Shown: positions 8,282 through 17,255, counted from the stretch's first letter. The stretch is 64,000 nt of DNA from Pseudomonas sp. SCB32 (GCF_009189165.1 NZ_CP045118.1:4464001-4528000), one strand, 5' to 3'. Numbers and translations: made by a program. Notes: generated by a model from the sequence alone, not told the origin.

Positions 8282-10450
8282 GTGACCATGATCATCCAGG
8301 AGCGCGGCACACCCGCGCCCGGCGACCCACGCCTGAGCCATGACGACCCCCTGCTCGACGGCCTGCTGATCCTCTGTCGCCTGCATGGCTGCACGGTCAG
8401 CCGCAACAGCCTGTCGGCCGGTCTGCCACTGCGCGACCAACGCCTGTCGGCCAGCCTGCTGCCCCGCGCGGCGGCCCGCGCCGGATTGCAGGGGCGCCTG
8501 CTGCGCCGCGAACTGAAGAGCATCTCCAGCCTCAACCTGCCAGTCCTGCTGCTGCTCAACGACGGCCGCAGCGCCGTGCTGCGCCAGTGGCGCGACGACG
8601 GCCAGGCGCTGATCCTGCCCTGCGAGACCGACGGTGGCGAGCAGTCCGTCAGCGCCGACGAACTGGCCGCCCAGTACAGCGGCCAGGCCTTGTTCGCCCG
8701 CCCGCGCCATGAACTGGAAGCCGCGCGCAAACCGCTGGTGCCGCGTGTCGAAGCCTGGTTCCGCGACACCCTCAGGCTGTCGCGCTGGCTGTACACCGAT
8801 GCAATGGTCGCCAGCCTGCTGATCAACCTGCTGGGCATGCTGGTGCCGCTGTTCGTCATGCAGACCTACGACCGCGTGGTACCCAACCAGGCGCTCTCGA
8901 CGCTCTGGGTGCTGGCCGCCGGCCTGCTGCTGGGAACGATGTTCGAACTGCTGCTGCGGATACTGCGCTCCAACCTGCTGGACATGGCGGGCAAGAAGAC
9001 CGACGTGGTGCTTTCGGCGACCCTGTTCGAACGCATCACCGGCATGTCGATGATCGCCAAGCCGGAGACGGTCGGCGGCTTCGCCCAGAGCATCCATGAC
9101 TTCCAGGGCCTGCGCGAATTCCTCACCGCACTGACCCTGACCAGCCTGATCGACCTGCCCTTCTCTCTGCTGATGATCCTGGTCATCGGCCTGCTCGGCG
9201 GCTGGCTCATCGCGATCCCGCTGCTGGCCTTCCCAATCACCATCGTCTTCGCCCTGATCATCCAGAGCCGCCTGCGCGACACGGTGCAGAAGAGCCTGGC
9301 ACTGGGTGCCGAACGCCAGGCACTGCTGATCGAGACCCTCGGCGGCCTGGAAACCCTCAAGGCCTGCGGTGCCGAGAGCGAGCGCCAGTACCGCTGGGAA
9401 AGCACCCACGGCGCCCTGGCGCGCCTGGACAACCACGCCCGCTTCCTCTCCGCGCTGGCCGCCAACGGCACCCTGTTCCTGCAGCAGTTCGCCGGCATGG
9501 CGATGATCTGCGCCGGGGTCTACAGCATCCTCGACGGCAACCTCAGCGTCGGCGCACTGGTTGCCAGCTACATGCTCAACAGCCGCGTGCTGGCGCCGCT
9601 CGGGCAGATCGCCGGACTGATCACCCGTTACCAACAGGCGCGCCTGACCATGACCAGCACCGACGCGCTCATGGCCCTGCCGCAGGAACGCCAGCCACGC
9701 CAGCGCCCGCTGGAGCGCACGCAACTGCACGGCGCCCTGGAAGTGCGCCAGCTCAGCTTCAGCTACCAGGGCCAGAGCGCCCCGGCGCTGAGCCACGTCA
9801 GCCTGCGCCTGTCCCCCGGAGAGAAGATCGGCATCATCGGCAAGAGCGGCTCCGGCAAGAGCACCTTCGGCCGCCTGCTGATGGGTTTCTACCAGCCCGA
9901 GGAAGGGCAGATCCTGGTCGACGGACTGGACCTGCGGCAGATCGATGTCGCCGACCTGCGCCAGCAGATCGGCTATGTCGCCCACGACCTGCCACTGCTG
10001 GCCGGCAGCCTGCGCGACAACCTGACCCTCGGCGCGCGCTACATCAGTGACGCACGGATGCTCGAAGTGGCCGAAATGACCGGCGTCAGCGAACTGGCCC
10101 GGCAGCATCCGGCGGGCTTCGACCGCCCGGTGGGCGAGCGCGGCCAACTGCTCTCCGGCGGCCAGCGCCAGGCCGTGCTGATGGCCCGCGCACTGCTGCT
10201 CGACCCACCGATCCTGTTGCTTGACGAACCCACCAGCGCCATGGACAACAGCAGCGAAGAAATCCTCCGCAAGCGCCTGCATGAAACCTGTCGCGACAAG
10301 ACCCTGCTGCTGGTCACCCACCGTACCTCGATGCTCAGCCTGGTCGACCGCCTGCTGGTGCTCGACAGCGGCCGCATCGTCGCCGACGGCCCCAAAGACG
10401 CGGTCATCGAAGCATTGCGCAAGGGCCACGTCGGCCCGGCAGCGGGGTAA
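8282..10450 (+). CDS. Type I secretion ABC exporter (LapB/BapC-like)
   Basis: Inner-membrane permease/ATPase powering adhesin export. 722 aa if translation starts at GTG 8282, preferred because GGAGG sits 7 bp upstream; ATG 8288 is an alternative. Domains: N-terminal C39-peptidase-like domain (about 1-140) lacking the catalytic Cys, as in exporters of large RTX adhesins; six-helix transmembrane domain (about 160-440); nucleotide-binding domain with Walker A IIGKSGSGKST near residue 518, signature LSGGQRQ near 622 and Walker B ILLLDEPTS. The degenerate C39 domain probably recognises substrate instead of cutting it. The 158-bp gap from the TolC gene contains a GC hairpin (CCCCGTG/CACGGGG) but no clear promoter. 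Confidence 0.93.
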   Translation: MTMIIQERGTPAPGDPRLSHDDPLLDGLLILCRLHGCTVSRNSLSAGLPLRDQRLSASLLPRAAARAGLQGRLLRRELKSISSLNLPVLLLLNDGRSAVLRQWRDDGQALILPCETDGGEQSVSADELAAQYSGQALFARPRHELEAARKPLVPRVEAWFRDTLRLSRWLYTDAMVASLLINLLGMLVPLFVMQTYDRVVPNQALSTLWVLAAGLLLGTMFELLLRILRSNLLDMAGKKTDVVLSATLFERITGMSMIAKPETVGGFAQSIHDFQGLREFLTALTLTSLIDLPFSLLMILVIGLLGGWLIAIPLLAFPITIVFALIIQSRLRDTVQKSLALGAERQALLIETLGGLETLKACGAESERQYRWESTHGALARLDNHARFLSALAANGTLFLQQFAGMAMICAGVYSILDGNLSVGALVASYMLNSRVLAPLGQIAGLITRYQQARLTMTSTDALMALPQERQPRQRPLERTQLHGALEVRQLSFSYQGQSAPALSHVSLRLSPGEKIGIIGKSGSGKSTFGRLLMGFYQPEEGQILVDGLDLRQIDVADLRQQIGYVAHDLPLLAGSLRDNLTLGARYISDARMLEVAEMTGVSELARQHPAGFDRPVGERGQLLSGGQRQAVLMARALLLDPPILLLDEPTSAMDNSSEEILRKRLHETCRDKTLLLVTHRTSMLSLVDRLLVLDSGRIVADGPKDAVIEALRKGHVGPAAG

Positions 10451-10455
10451 TCGCC

Positions 10456-11808
10456 ATGCAGTTCTCCCAATCGATCCGCGACTACCTCGGCGGCAACGGC
10501 GCCCGCGATACCGAGTTCATGCCGGAGGTCCAGGGCACCCTGCTGGAAGACTCGCCCAACGCCACCCGCATCACCCTGTGGGCAGCACTCGGGCTGCTGG
10601 TGGCAGCCATCACCTGGGCCTACTTCGCCAATATCGAAGAAGTGACCAAGGGCGAAGGCAAGGCCATCCCCTCCTCCAAGGTGCAGACCATCCAGAACCT
10701 GGAGGGTGGCATCATCTCGGAGATCTTCGTCCGCGAAGGCCAGGTGGTGGAAAAGAACCAGCCGCTGCTGCGTCTGGATGACACCCGCTTCGTCTCCAAC
10801 AAGGGCGAAACCGAGGCCGACCGCAACTCCCTGGAGGCCCGCATCGAGCGCCTGAGCGCGGAAGCCGAAGGCCGGCCGCCGGTGTTCACCGATGCGTTGA
10901 AGAAAGACGCGCCGCAGGTGGTGGAAGACCAGTTGGCCCTCTACCAGACCCGCCAGCAGCGCCTGGCCAGCGAGCTGAACATCCTCCAGGAGCAACTGCG
11001 GCAGAAGACCCAGGAGCTCCAGGAGTTTCGCGCCAAGCAGCAGCAGTACCGCTCGAGCCTGGGCCTGGTGCAGCAGGAGATCAACATGTCCGAGCCGCTG
11101 GTCAAAAGCGGCGCCGTCTCCCCCGTGGAACTGCTGCGCCTGCGCCGCAGCTCCGTGGAGATCAGTGGCGATCTCAATGCGACCAGTCTGGCCATCCCCC
11201 GCGCGGAAGCGGCAGTCAACGAAATCCAGCGCAAGGTCGAGGAGTCGAAACTGGGCTTTCGCAGCGACGCGCTGAAAGAGCTCAACGAAGTCCGCACCGA
11301 CTTCAACAAACTCACCGCCACCAGCCGCGCCATCGACGACAAGGTCAACCGCACCCTGGTGGTCTCGCCCATGCGCGGCATCGTCAAGCAACTCAAGGTC
11401 AACACCATCGGCGGCGTGGTGCAGCCGGGCAGCGACATGGTCGAGATCGTCCCGCTGGAGGACAACCTGCTGGTGGAAGCGCGGGTGCGCCCACAGGACA
11501 TCGCCTTCCTCCACCCCGGCCAGAGCGCCACGGTGAAGTTCACCGCCTATGACTACACGATCTACGGCGGCCTCAAGGCCAAGCTGGAACTGATCAGCGC
11601 CGACACCATCACCGACGACAAGGGCAACAGCTTCTATCTGATCCAGGTGCGCACCGACAAGAACCACCTGGGCACCGACGCCAAGCCGTTGCTGATCATC
11701 CCCGGCATGGTGGCGACGGTGGATATCACCACGGGCGAGAAGAGCGTGCTCGATTACATCCTCAAGCCGGTGCTGAAAGCGCGGTGGGAGGCTCTGCGGG
11801 AGCGGTGA
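10456..11808 (+). CDS. HlyD-family periplasmic adaptor of the adhesin secretion system (LapC/BapD-like)
   Basis: Membrane-fusion protein joining the ABC exporter to the TolC-like channel. 450 aa: short cytoplasmic N terminus, one membrane span at about residues 37-56, lipoyl/barrel-sandwich half (TIQNLEGGIISEIFVREGQVV), a long coiled coil (about 130-290), the second half (VVSPMRGIVKQLKVNTIGGVVQPG) and a C-terminal beta-barrel. It begins five bases after the exporter stop codon, showing tight operon coupling. Confidence 0.93.
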   Translation: MQFSQSIRDYLGGNGARDTEFMPEVQGTLLEDSPNATRITLWAALGLLVAAITWAYFANIEEVTKGEGKAIPSSKVQTIQNLEGGIISEIFVREGQVVEKNQPLLRLDDTRFVSNKGETEADRNSLEARIERLSAEAEGRPPVFTDALKKDAPQVVEDQLALYQTRQQRLASELNILQEQLRQKTQELQEFRAKQQQYRSSLGLVQQEINMSEPLVKSGAVSPVELLRLRRSSVEISGDLNATSLAIPRAEAAVNEIQRKVEESKLGFRSDALKELNEVRTDFNKLTATSRAIDDKVNRTLVVSPMRGIVKQLKVNTIGGVVQPGSDMVEIVPLEDNLLVEARVRPQDIAFLHPGQSATVKFTAYDYTIYGGLKAKLELISADTITDDKGNSFYLIQVRTDKNHLGTDAKPLLIIPGMVATVDITTGEKSVLDYILKPVLKARWEALRER

Positions 11809-11828
11809 GTTCCGGGGGCTCCGTGCGC

Positions 11829-11990
11829 GGGCTCGCCCCTCACCCAGCCCTCTCCCGAGGAGAGGGGGCAGTATGTGCCGACTGGACGGGTGACGCTCCT
11901 CCGGGATCACGGCATCCGGCGAACTCTACGGACACACTTCACTCGGGACAGTCCCCTTTCCCCCTGGGAGAGGGTTAGGGCGAGGGGCTC
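11829..11990. repeat. Dispersed inverted repeat between convergent genes
   Basis: Two facing arms (about 11831-11856 and 11966-11990) of the widespread Pseudomonas CCCTCACCC...CCTCTCCC repeat. The arms pair imperfectly across a 110-bp spacer. They occupy the whole gap between the convergent HlyD-like gene and soxR and may terminate both transcripts. Confidence 0.6.
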
Positions 11991-11991
11991 T

Positions 11992-12462
11992 TCAACCGCC
12001 CTCCTGCTCCCCCCGCCAATGCGCCCCCGGCCCCTCCTCTGCCAGGCAATCTCCCGGATTACGCAACGGGCAAGCCTCCATCGACAGACAACCGCAACCA
12101 ATACAGCCGTCCAGCTGATCGCGCAGCAACAGCAGCTTCTCGATCCGCTCGTTCAGATCGTCCCGCCAACGCGCGGACAATCGCGCCCAGTCCGCCGCCG
12201 TCGGATTGTGGCCGCTGGGCAACGAACCCAGCGCCTCGGCGATTTCGCCCAGGGGGATGCCAACTCTTTGCGCAACCTTGATCACCGCCACCCGCCGCAA
12301 GGTTTCACGGGGATAGCGGCGCTGATTGCCGGCATTGCGCGTACTGCTGATCAATCCCTTGGCTTCGTAGAAATGCAGTGCGGAGACTGCAACGCCGGAG
12401 CGCTTGGCCAGCTCGCCGACACTCAGCTCCCGGTGGAGCGAACAGATAGAAGATTCTTTCAT
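11992..12462 (-). CDS. soxR: Redox-sensitive MerR-family activator SoxR
   Basis: [2Fe-2S] sensor of redox-cycling compounds; in pseudomonads it responds to phenazines and similar drugs. 156 aa: MerR winged helix ([25 protein letters not shown]), dimerisation helix, and the diagnostic cluster Cys120-x2-Cys123-x-Cys125-x5-Cys131. Its start faces a SoxR box, and the monooxygenase gene diverges from it, the same pair recalled as PA2273-PA2274. In Pseudomonas the regulon is small and SoxR acts directly instead of through SoxS. Confidence 0.97.
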   Translation of the reverse strand: MKESSICSLHRELSVGELAKRSGVAVSALHFYEAKGLISSTRNAGNQRRYPRETLRRVAVIKVAQRVGIPLGEIAEALGSLPSGHNPTAADWARLSARWRDDLNERIEKLLLLRDQLDGCIGCGCLSMEACPLRNPGDCLAEEGPGAHWRGEQEGG

Positions 12463-12468
12463 GGGCTA

Positions 12469-12499
12469 TTGACCTCAACTTAAGTTGAGGTTTTACCCT
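12469..12499 (+). promoter_or_regulatory. SoxR box within a 19-bp-spaced promoter
   Basis: Perfect 18-bp palindrome CCTCAACTTAAGTTGAGG at 12473-12490. It lies between a -35 TTGACC (12469-12474) and a -10 TACCCT (12494-12499); the 19-bp spacer is the overlong spacing typical of MerR-family activation. The promoter points at the monooxygenase gene and also overlaps the soxR upstream region. Confidence 0.9.
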
Positions 12500-12536
12500 C
12501 GCCAGGCATTCGATTCAAGACAGGGAGCCAAGGAAC

Positions 12537-12896
12537 ATGACCCAGCCCAGCTCGATTCACGCCAAGGCCTGTGTGGACAATCCGCACTTCGTGCTGCAGA
12601 TCGAAATCGGCGTGACACCTCAGCAGCGCTCGCAGATCGCGGCAAAGCTGGGGAATTACCTGGAGCATCTCCAACAGCTTTTTTCCCTGCGCCCCGGCTA
12701 CCTCGCCAGCGAACTGCACGCCGAGGACGAATCGCAGCGCCTGATCGGTCGCCTGCACTGGCGCCGCCGCGAAGACTGGGAAGCCGCCTGGGATTGCCGC
12801 AGCACCGCCAGCGACCTGTTCGCCGACAGCCTGCTCAAGCTCGGCGCACGGAGCATCCGCTTCGGCAGCGGCGAGACGGAGCAAGTGCAGGCCTAG
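12537..12896 (+). CDS. Small antibiotic-biosynthesis-monooxygenase-like protein (PA2274-like)
   Basis: 119-aa protein of dimeric alpha-beta barrel type (ABM/quinol monooxygenase-like), suggested by length, the CVDNPHFVLQIEIGV start and the later RLHWRRREDWEAAW strand/helix. No cofactor motif is expected in this family. RBS AAGGAA precedes ATG 12537. Driven by the SoxR-box promoter, so probably induced by redox-active drugs; the substrate is unknown. The SoxR link is stronger evidence of role than the fold guess. Confidence 0.8.
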   Translation: MTQPSSIHAKACVDNPHFVLQIEIGVTPQQRSQIAAKLGNYLEHLQQLFSLRPGYLASELHAEDESQRLIGRLHWRRREDWEAAWDCRSTASDLFADSLLKLGARSIRFGSGETEQVQA

Positions 12897-12924
12897 GGCG
12901 TACAACCGTTCGCGGTTGTACGCC
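12897..12924. repeat. Perfect 12-bp hairpin with TTCG loop after the stop codon
   Basis: GGCGTACAACCG / CGGTTGTACGCC closed by TTCG, beginning at the base after the TAG stop. A near copy occurs at 23611-23639, so this is a dispersed element. It may terminate or protect the SoxR-regulated transcript, although no T run follows. Confidence 0.6.
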
Positions 12925-12988
12925 GATGTACCCGGCTCGTCGGCGGCTCTGCGATCAAACTCGAAGCACCCTGAAATCAGGGGCAAAC

Positions 12989-13080
12989 GGCGCATAACGT
13001 GGAACGTTATACGCCCTACGGAACTGCACCTGCAGGAGCGCCCCATGGGCGCGATCGCGGGCATGGCCCGCTCCTACAGG
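12989..13080. repeat. Two dispersed palindromic repeat elements
   Basis: 12989-13011 is an imperfect GGCGCATAACG / CGTTATACGCC hairpin, related to 44588-44616. 13034-13080 is a REP-like element (CAGGAGCGCCCCATGGGCGC ... GGCCCGCTCCTACAGG) related to 15481-15565 and 45674-45720. No gene is seen in the 195-bp gap. Confidence 0.65.
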
Positions 13081-13091
13081 GGAATGCGGAC

Positions 13092-13535
13092 TTACTCGCC
13101 ATCCGGCAGGCTCATGTGCAACAGCGGGAATGGCCGCCCTTCACCATCGGTGGGCGAGCGCCCGGTCTGGACGAAGCCGTAGTGCCGATAGAACCCCACT
13201 GCCTGAGGATTCTGTTCATTGACGTCGACACTTAGCGTACCGCGCAATTCGCGCGTGAAATCGAGCAGCGCGCGGCCGAGGCCGCGCCCCCGACAGTCCG
13301 GATCGATGAAGAGCATTTCCACATGCCGTTCATTGAGCCCGATGAAACCCAGCGGGCGGTCGTCGTTGTCCACCGCCACCCAGACCTCGACGGCGGGCAG
13401 GTAGAGGTCACGGACCTGGGGTAGCAGGTCGTCGATGTCCGACGCCTGGAGGAAGTGATGGGTCGCGCGCACGGCGCGCAGCCAGATGTCGAGCAGGCGC
13501 GGGTTGTCCGCAGCAATGCGTTGGCGAATGAGCAT
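13092..13535 (-). CDS. GNAT-family N-acetyltransferase
   Basis: 147 aa from ATG 13535, chosen because AGGATG lies just upstream; the frame is open farther upstream but codes low-complexity shadow sequence. Acetyl-CoA site: VEMLFIDPDCRGRGLGRALLDF (beta4 followed by the R-x2-G-x-G loop), then SVDVNEQNPQAVGFYRHYGF typical of GNAT beta5/alpha4. Resembles YjaB-type acetyltransferases. Substrate unknown. No linked neighbour: the next gene upstream ends about 180 bp away. Confidence 0.9.
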   Translation of the reverse strand: MLIRQRIAADNPRLLDIWLRAVRATHHFLQASDIDDLLPQVRDLYLPAVEVWVAVDNDDRPLGFIGLNERHVEMLFIDPDCRGRGLGRALLDFTRELRGTLSVDVNEQNPQAVGFYRHYGFVQTGRSPTDGEGRPFPLLHMSLPDGE

Positions 13536-13713
13536 GAATTCATCCTGAATCAGCAGATCACAAAGGGATAGCACGCCACGCAGGGTGACGGCCGTTGGAG
13601 CGTCGGCAGCATGAATGCCCGCTTCGCGATTCAACGCCTGGGCGGAGCACGGCAGAGGCAGCCGGAAAGAGAGGGACGTCGATCCTACCCAGCCCTCCCC
13701 GGCCGGTAAAGCC

Positions 13714-15324
13714 TCACTCGACCAGCCAGCGCCAGCCGCTCTCTCCGCACTCCAGCCGCGCATCCAGTTGCAGCCGCTCGAGAAACGCATCGTCATGGGA
13801 CACCACCAGCACTGCCCCCCGGTACTGCCGCAGCAGCGTCTCCAGCGCTTCACGGGACTCCAGGTCGAGATGGTTGTCCGGTTCGTCCAGCAACAGCAGT
13901 TGCGCCGGTTGCTCCGCGTAGATTTCGCAGGCCAGCGCCGCCTTCAATCGCTCGCCGCCGCTGAGCAGCCCGCTCGGCTGATCGAGCCGCTCTGCCGGCA
14001 ATCCCAGTTGCGCCAGCCTCATGCGCAGCACGGACTGATCCACCACCCGATTGCGCGCCTGCAACTGCTCCAGCACCGAGCGCTCGGGCTCCAGCGCCGT
14101 CAGATGCTGATCCAGGTAGGCGCTGCGCACCTTCACCTGGCATGAGCCGGAAGCCGGGCTCAGCTCGCCCGCGACGACCTTGAGCAAGGTCGACTTGCCG
14201 CTGCCATTTCGCCCGATCACCGCCACCCGGCGCGGCCCCGTCAGCTGCAGATCGAGCGGCGCGGCATTGCCGAACGGCAGGCGCAAGACCTCCAGCGAGA
14301 GCACGCCGCGCTGTTCGGGCATCGTGAAGTCCGGCGCGTTGAGCGTCACCTCAGCCGTCTCGCGCACCTGCTCGAACGCCTCACGCACCCCGTGCGCCAG
14401 CTGCTCGCGGCGATCGCCGTGCTGGGTGCTCAGCCGGGCGATGCTGGTCTGGCTGCGTTCCTTCTGCCGGTCGACGAGGATCTTCGCCTGGTTGGCGTCC
14501 TTCGCGTCCTTGCGCCCCTTCGCCTGGCGGTGCGCCTGGCGTTCGCGCTGCTCCTGCATGACCCGTTGCTGACAGTCGCGCTCCAGCTTGCGGCGCTGCA
14601 ATTCGCGCAGCGCGTTGTCCTGCTCCTGCTGGCGAGCATCCCGATAGACGCCATAGCCGCCGGCGTAGCTGCGCAGCCCCGCAGATGACAGTTCGACGAT
14701 GCGCGGCAGGTCATCCAGCAACAGCCGGTCATGGCTGACCAGGACCAGCCCACCGCGCCAGCGCCGCAACTGTTCACGGAGCGCCTCGCGCCCGGCGCGG
14801 TCGAGGTGGTTGCTCGGCTCGTCGAGGATCAGCCAGTCCGCCCCGCTGAGCCAGGCACCGAGCAACGCGACCCGCGTGCACTCGCCACCACTCAGCCGTG
14901 CGGCCGGCGTGTCCGGCTGCAGGTGCCCGAGTCCGCTGGCGGTGAGCTCGGCCTCCAGGCGCGCGCGAACATCCCAGTGGCCGTCGAGGCGCTCGAAATC
15001 GGCGGGATCGACGCCGCCCGCCTCGATCCGCGCCAGCGCATCCAGCAAGGGCTGTACGCCGGCGAGATCGGCCACACTGCGAAACGCCTGCGGCTCGATG
15101 CGCTGCGGCAGGTAATGCGCAGGCCCCGAGCGCAGGCAGCGCCCGGCGCTGGGCTGTAGATGGCCGGCGAAGATCCGCGCCAGCACGGACTTGCCCGCAC
15201 CGTTGCGCCCGACCAGCGCGGTGCGGCGGTCGTCGAAGGTTTCGTTGAGATCGCTCAGCAGCGGTTCGCCGCTGGACAGATGGAAAGAGACGCCGTGCAG
15301 CGCCAGGGTGAAGGGGCTCGTCAT
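13714..15324 (-). CDS. ABC-F family ATPase
   Basis: 536 aa with two ABC domains and no membrane segment, the ABC-F plan (ribosome-associated translation factors and antibiotic-protection proteins). Domain 1: Walker A GRNGAGKS, signature LSGGE, LILDEPSNHLD. Linker (about 240-320) is strongly charged and helical (QQRVMQEQRERQAHRQAKGR), matching the P-site tRNA interaction motif. Domain 2: Walker A GRNGSGKST, signature LLSGGERLK, LLLDEPDNHLDLES. Start chosen at ATG 15324 (MTSPFTLALHG), where homology should begin. A specific Uup/YheS/EttA assignment cannot be made by eye. Confidence 0.92.
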   Translation of the reverse strand: MTSPFTLALHGVSFHLSSGEPLLSDLNETFDDRRTALVGRNGAGKSVLARIFAGHLQPSAGRCLRSGPAHYLPQRIEPQAFRSVADLAGVQPLLDALARIEAGGVDPADFERLDGHWDVRARLEAELTASGLGHLQPDTPAARLSGGECTRVALLGAWLSGADWLILDEPSNHLDRAGREALREQLRRWRGGLVLVSHDRLLLDDLPRIVELSSAGLRSYAGGYGVYRDARQQEQDNALRELQRRKLERDCQQRVMQEQRERQAHRQAKGRKDAKDANQAKILVDRQKERSQTSIARLSTQHGDRREQLAHGVREAFEQVRETAEVTLNAPDFTMPEQRGVLSLEVLRLPFGNAAPLDLQLTGPRRVAVIGRNGSGKSTLLKVVAGELSPASGSCQVKVRSAYLDQHLTALEPERSVLEQLQARNRVVDQSVLRMRLAQLGLPAERLDQPSGLLSGGERLKAALACEIYAEQPAQLLLLDEPDNHLDLESREALETLLRQYRGAVLVVSHDDAFLERLQLDARLECGESGWRWLVE

Positions 15325-15480
15325 ATGCCATCCAGATTGATGCCGGAAATCCCCCAGGGCAGAACCTGGGACGGAAGCGGGCCGTGAAACCACGGCGGCA
15401 TCAATTGCGCATCGGACGAACACCTCGCGAAGGGGAATGAGGGGCGCAGTATAACGGGTCGATCGCAGCAAGCGTACCCG

Positions 15481-15565
15481 CCGGCCTACCGGCCGGTTCG
15501 CGGGCATGGCCCGCTCCTACAAAAGACGCGCGGTGCCAGATTGCAGGAGCGTGCCATGCACGCGA
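15481..15565. repeat. REP-like dispersed element
   Basis: Contains GCGGGCATGGCCCGCTCCTA followed by a second GCAGGAGCGTGCCATGCACGC half, the same family as 13034-13080 and 45674-45720. It lies in the 260-bp gap between the DTW and ABC-F genes; no gene seen there. Confidence 0.6.
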
Positions 15566-15584
15566 AGGCGGACAAGGTCCGCCG

Positions 15585-16184
15585 TCAGGTGGAAGAACGC
15601 GGCCCGTGATTGCGCAGGAAGGTCTCCTCGCCCATCGCGGCGATCTGTCCTTCGATCAGGGCTTCGAACGGGCGCAGCAATTCGGCATGGGACTGCGGCG
15701 CATCCAGCGCATCGAGGGCGTGCACCACCGCCTCGATGGTCGACAGCGCGCCCTCGGCCGGCGCCTTGCGCAGGCGATAGCGGGAAGTCAGCCCTTCCGC
15801 CATGACGACTCGCGGGAGCGCCGCAAGGTTCGGATTGAGGTGCAGCAACTTGCGCGCCTTGCGCCAGGTGCCGTCGGGCACTACCAGCAGGCGGGGTTTA
15901 TCCACAGGCCGCGCGGCCAGATCGGCCAGCGCCAAGGCAGACTCGCCGGGGAACAGCAGCCAGGCATCCCAGGCCGACAGGTCCAACCCGCTGAAGTCCT
16001 CGCCCACCCGCAACTCCGCATTGGCCAACCCCAACGCCGCCAGCCGCGCGGTGTTCAGCGCATGGCCGGTCTCACTCGGGTGCTGCAGCAGCAGGACGCG
16101 GGTACGGTTGTCCAGGCGCGGGATCAGCGCACACAGGCAATGCTGCAGCGGGCGCTCGCAGCGCGGGCAGCGGGCGCGGCTCAT
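15585..16184 (-). CDS. DTW-domain protein, probable tRNA-uridine aminocarboxypropyltransferase (TapT-like)
   Basis: 199 aa. N-terminal zinc-knuckle Cys set (C6, C9, C16, C18 in CPRCERPLQHCLC), then the DTW-domain signature VPDGTWRKARK near residue 100. Characterised members such as E. coli TapT (YfiP) install acp3U at tRNA position 47 using SAM. Its ATG overlaps the gpuR stop codon (ATGA), so it is cotranscribed with the regulator, an unusual partner for a tRNA modification enzyme. Confidence 0.88.
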   Translation of the reverse strand: MSRARCPRCERPLQHCLCALIPRLDNRTRVLLLQHPSETGHALNTARLAALGLANAELRVGEDFSGLDLSAWDAWLLFPGESALALADLAARPVDKPRLLVVPDGTWRKARKLLHLNPNLAALPRVVMAEGLTSRYRLRKAPAEGALSTIEAVVHALDALDAPQSHAELLRPFEALIEGQIAAMGEETFLRNHGPRSST

Positions 16185-17077
16185 GGCGTGTTCGGCTGCG
16201 TACGCAGCAGGTCACGGAAGTTCTGGATCAGCGGCTCACGGGAGCGGCCACGGCGCAGGATCAGCGAGAACGGCGCCTGGTAGCCGAAGGTGGTCGGCAG
16301 CAGGGCGCGCAGCCGCCCTTGATCCACCCAGGGATGGGCGTAGTGCTCGGGCAGGTAACCGATGTAGCCACCGGAGAGGATCAGGATCAGCTGCGCCTCC
16401 ATACTCTCCACGGTGCCGGCGCTGTGCTTGAAACCGTGCCGCGCCAGTTCCGCCTGGCTCCAGTAGCCACGGCCGACCATGCGCTGCTGGGTGATCAGCT
16501 CGGCGGGTATGCGCCGGCCATCGAACAGGGGGTGGCGATCGCTGCAGTACAGCCAGTGCTGCTCTCTATATAAAGGCTGGTAGACCAGACCGTTCATCCG
16601 GCTGAAGAAGGAGCCGATGGCCAGGTCCAGGCGGTTGTCCAGAACCGCCAGCTGCAATTCGTAGGGGCTCTGTACCTGCAGGTGCAGGTGCACCGCCGGG
16701 TGCAGGCTGCTGAAGGCGCCGATCACCTCGGCCAGCGGCAAGGCCGGGTCGCTCACCGTGGAGTCCAGCACGCCGAGGTTCAGGGTGCCGCGCAGCTCGC
16801 CCTTCAAGGTGGCCGCATAGCGCTCGAAGCCTTCCAGTTCGCCGAGAATACGCAGGGTTTCCTGGTAGAACAGCTCACCTTTGCTGGTCAGCCCGAAGCC
16901 GCCGCGCCCCCGGTGGCAGAGCACGATGCCCAGTTGGTTCTCCAACTGGCTCATGTAGGTGCTGATCGCCGAGGTCGACAGGTTCAGCTCCTGCTGGGCG
17001 GCGGCGAAGCCCTGGCTGCGTACCACGCAGGCAAAGATTCGCAGCAGCTTGACGTCGGGCAATGCGCTGGCGCTCAT
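16181..17077 (-). CDS. gpuR: LysR-type regulator GpuR of the guanidinopropionase locus
   Basis: 298 aa from ATG 17077 (GGAG 7 bp upstream; an upstream start at 17101 is less likely). N-terminal winged helix (LLRIFACVVRSQGFAAAQQELNLSTSAISTYMSQLENQLG) and C-terminal periplasmic-binding-like effector domain. Divergent from gpuA with a 288-bp shared upstream region, the arrangement of PA1422 (GpuR), which activates gpuA in response to 3-guanidinopropionate. Function is assigned from that synteny and the quality of the downstream match. Confidence 0.85.
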   Translation of the reverse strand: MSASALPDVKLLRIFACVVRSQGFAAAQQELNLSTSAISTYMSQLENQLGIVLCHRGRGGFGLTSKGELFYQETLRILGELEGFERYAATLKGELRGTLNLGVLDSTVSDPALPLAEVIGAFSSLHPAVHLHLQVQSPYELQLAVLDNRLDLAIGSFFSRMNGLVYQPLYREQHWLYCSDRHPLFDGRRIPAELITQQRMVGRGYWSQAELARHGFKHSAGTVESMEAQLILILSGGYIGYLPEHYAHPWVDQGRLRALLPTTFGYQAPFSLILRRGRSREPLIQNFRDLLRTQPNTP

Positions 17078-17235
17078 GAGGACTCCGTAAAACGGCGGCA
17101 AAGCCGCTCTAGTTCAGTACTTTCTGCACCAGTGAATCGAATGATAGCAAGCTGCCTATCGATCTACAGGTCACGCCCCATGCGTCCGGCAAGCCGGGCC
17201 CTGCGACGAGGTGGCGCAGTCTAGCGCTCAGGGAT

Positions 17236-17255
17236 AGTTTAGAAAACTCTGAACT
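17236..17255. promoter_or_regulatory. Candidate GpuR operator
   Basis: AGTTTAGAAAACTCTGAACT is a near-perfect palindrome (7 of 8 arm positions pair, AAAC centre), the interrupted-dyad type bound by LysR regulators. It sits 111 bp upstream of gpuA and 159 bp from gpuR, between the divergent genes. Assignment is inference. Confidence 0.45.

Noticed and set aside
7985..11910. Antisense open frames of 814 and 623 codons over the secretion operon
   Set aside because: Low-complexity Gln/Ala/Gly-rich translations with no domain, opposite clear ABC and HlyD genes.
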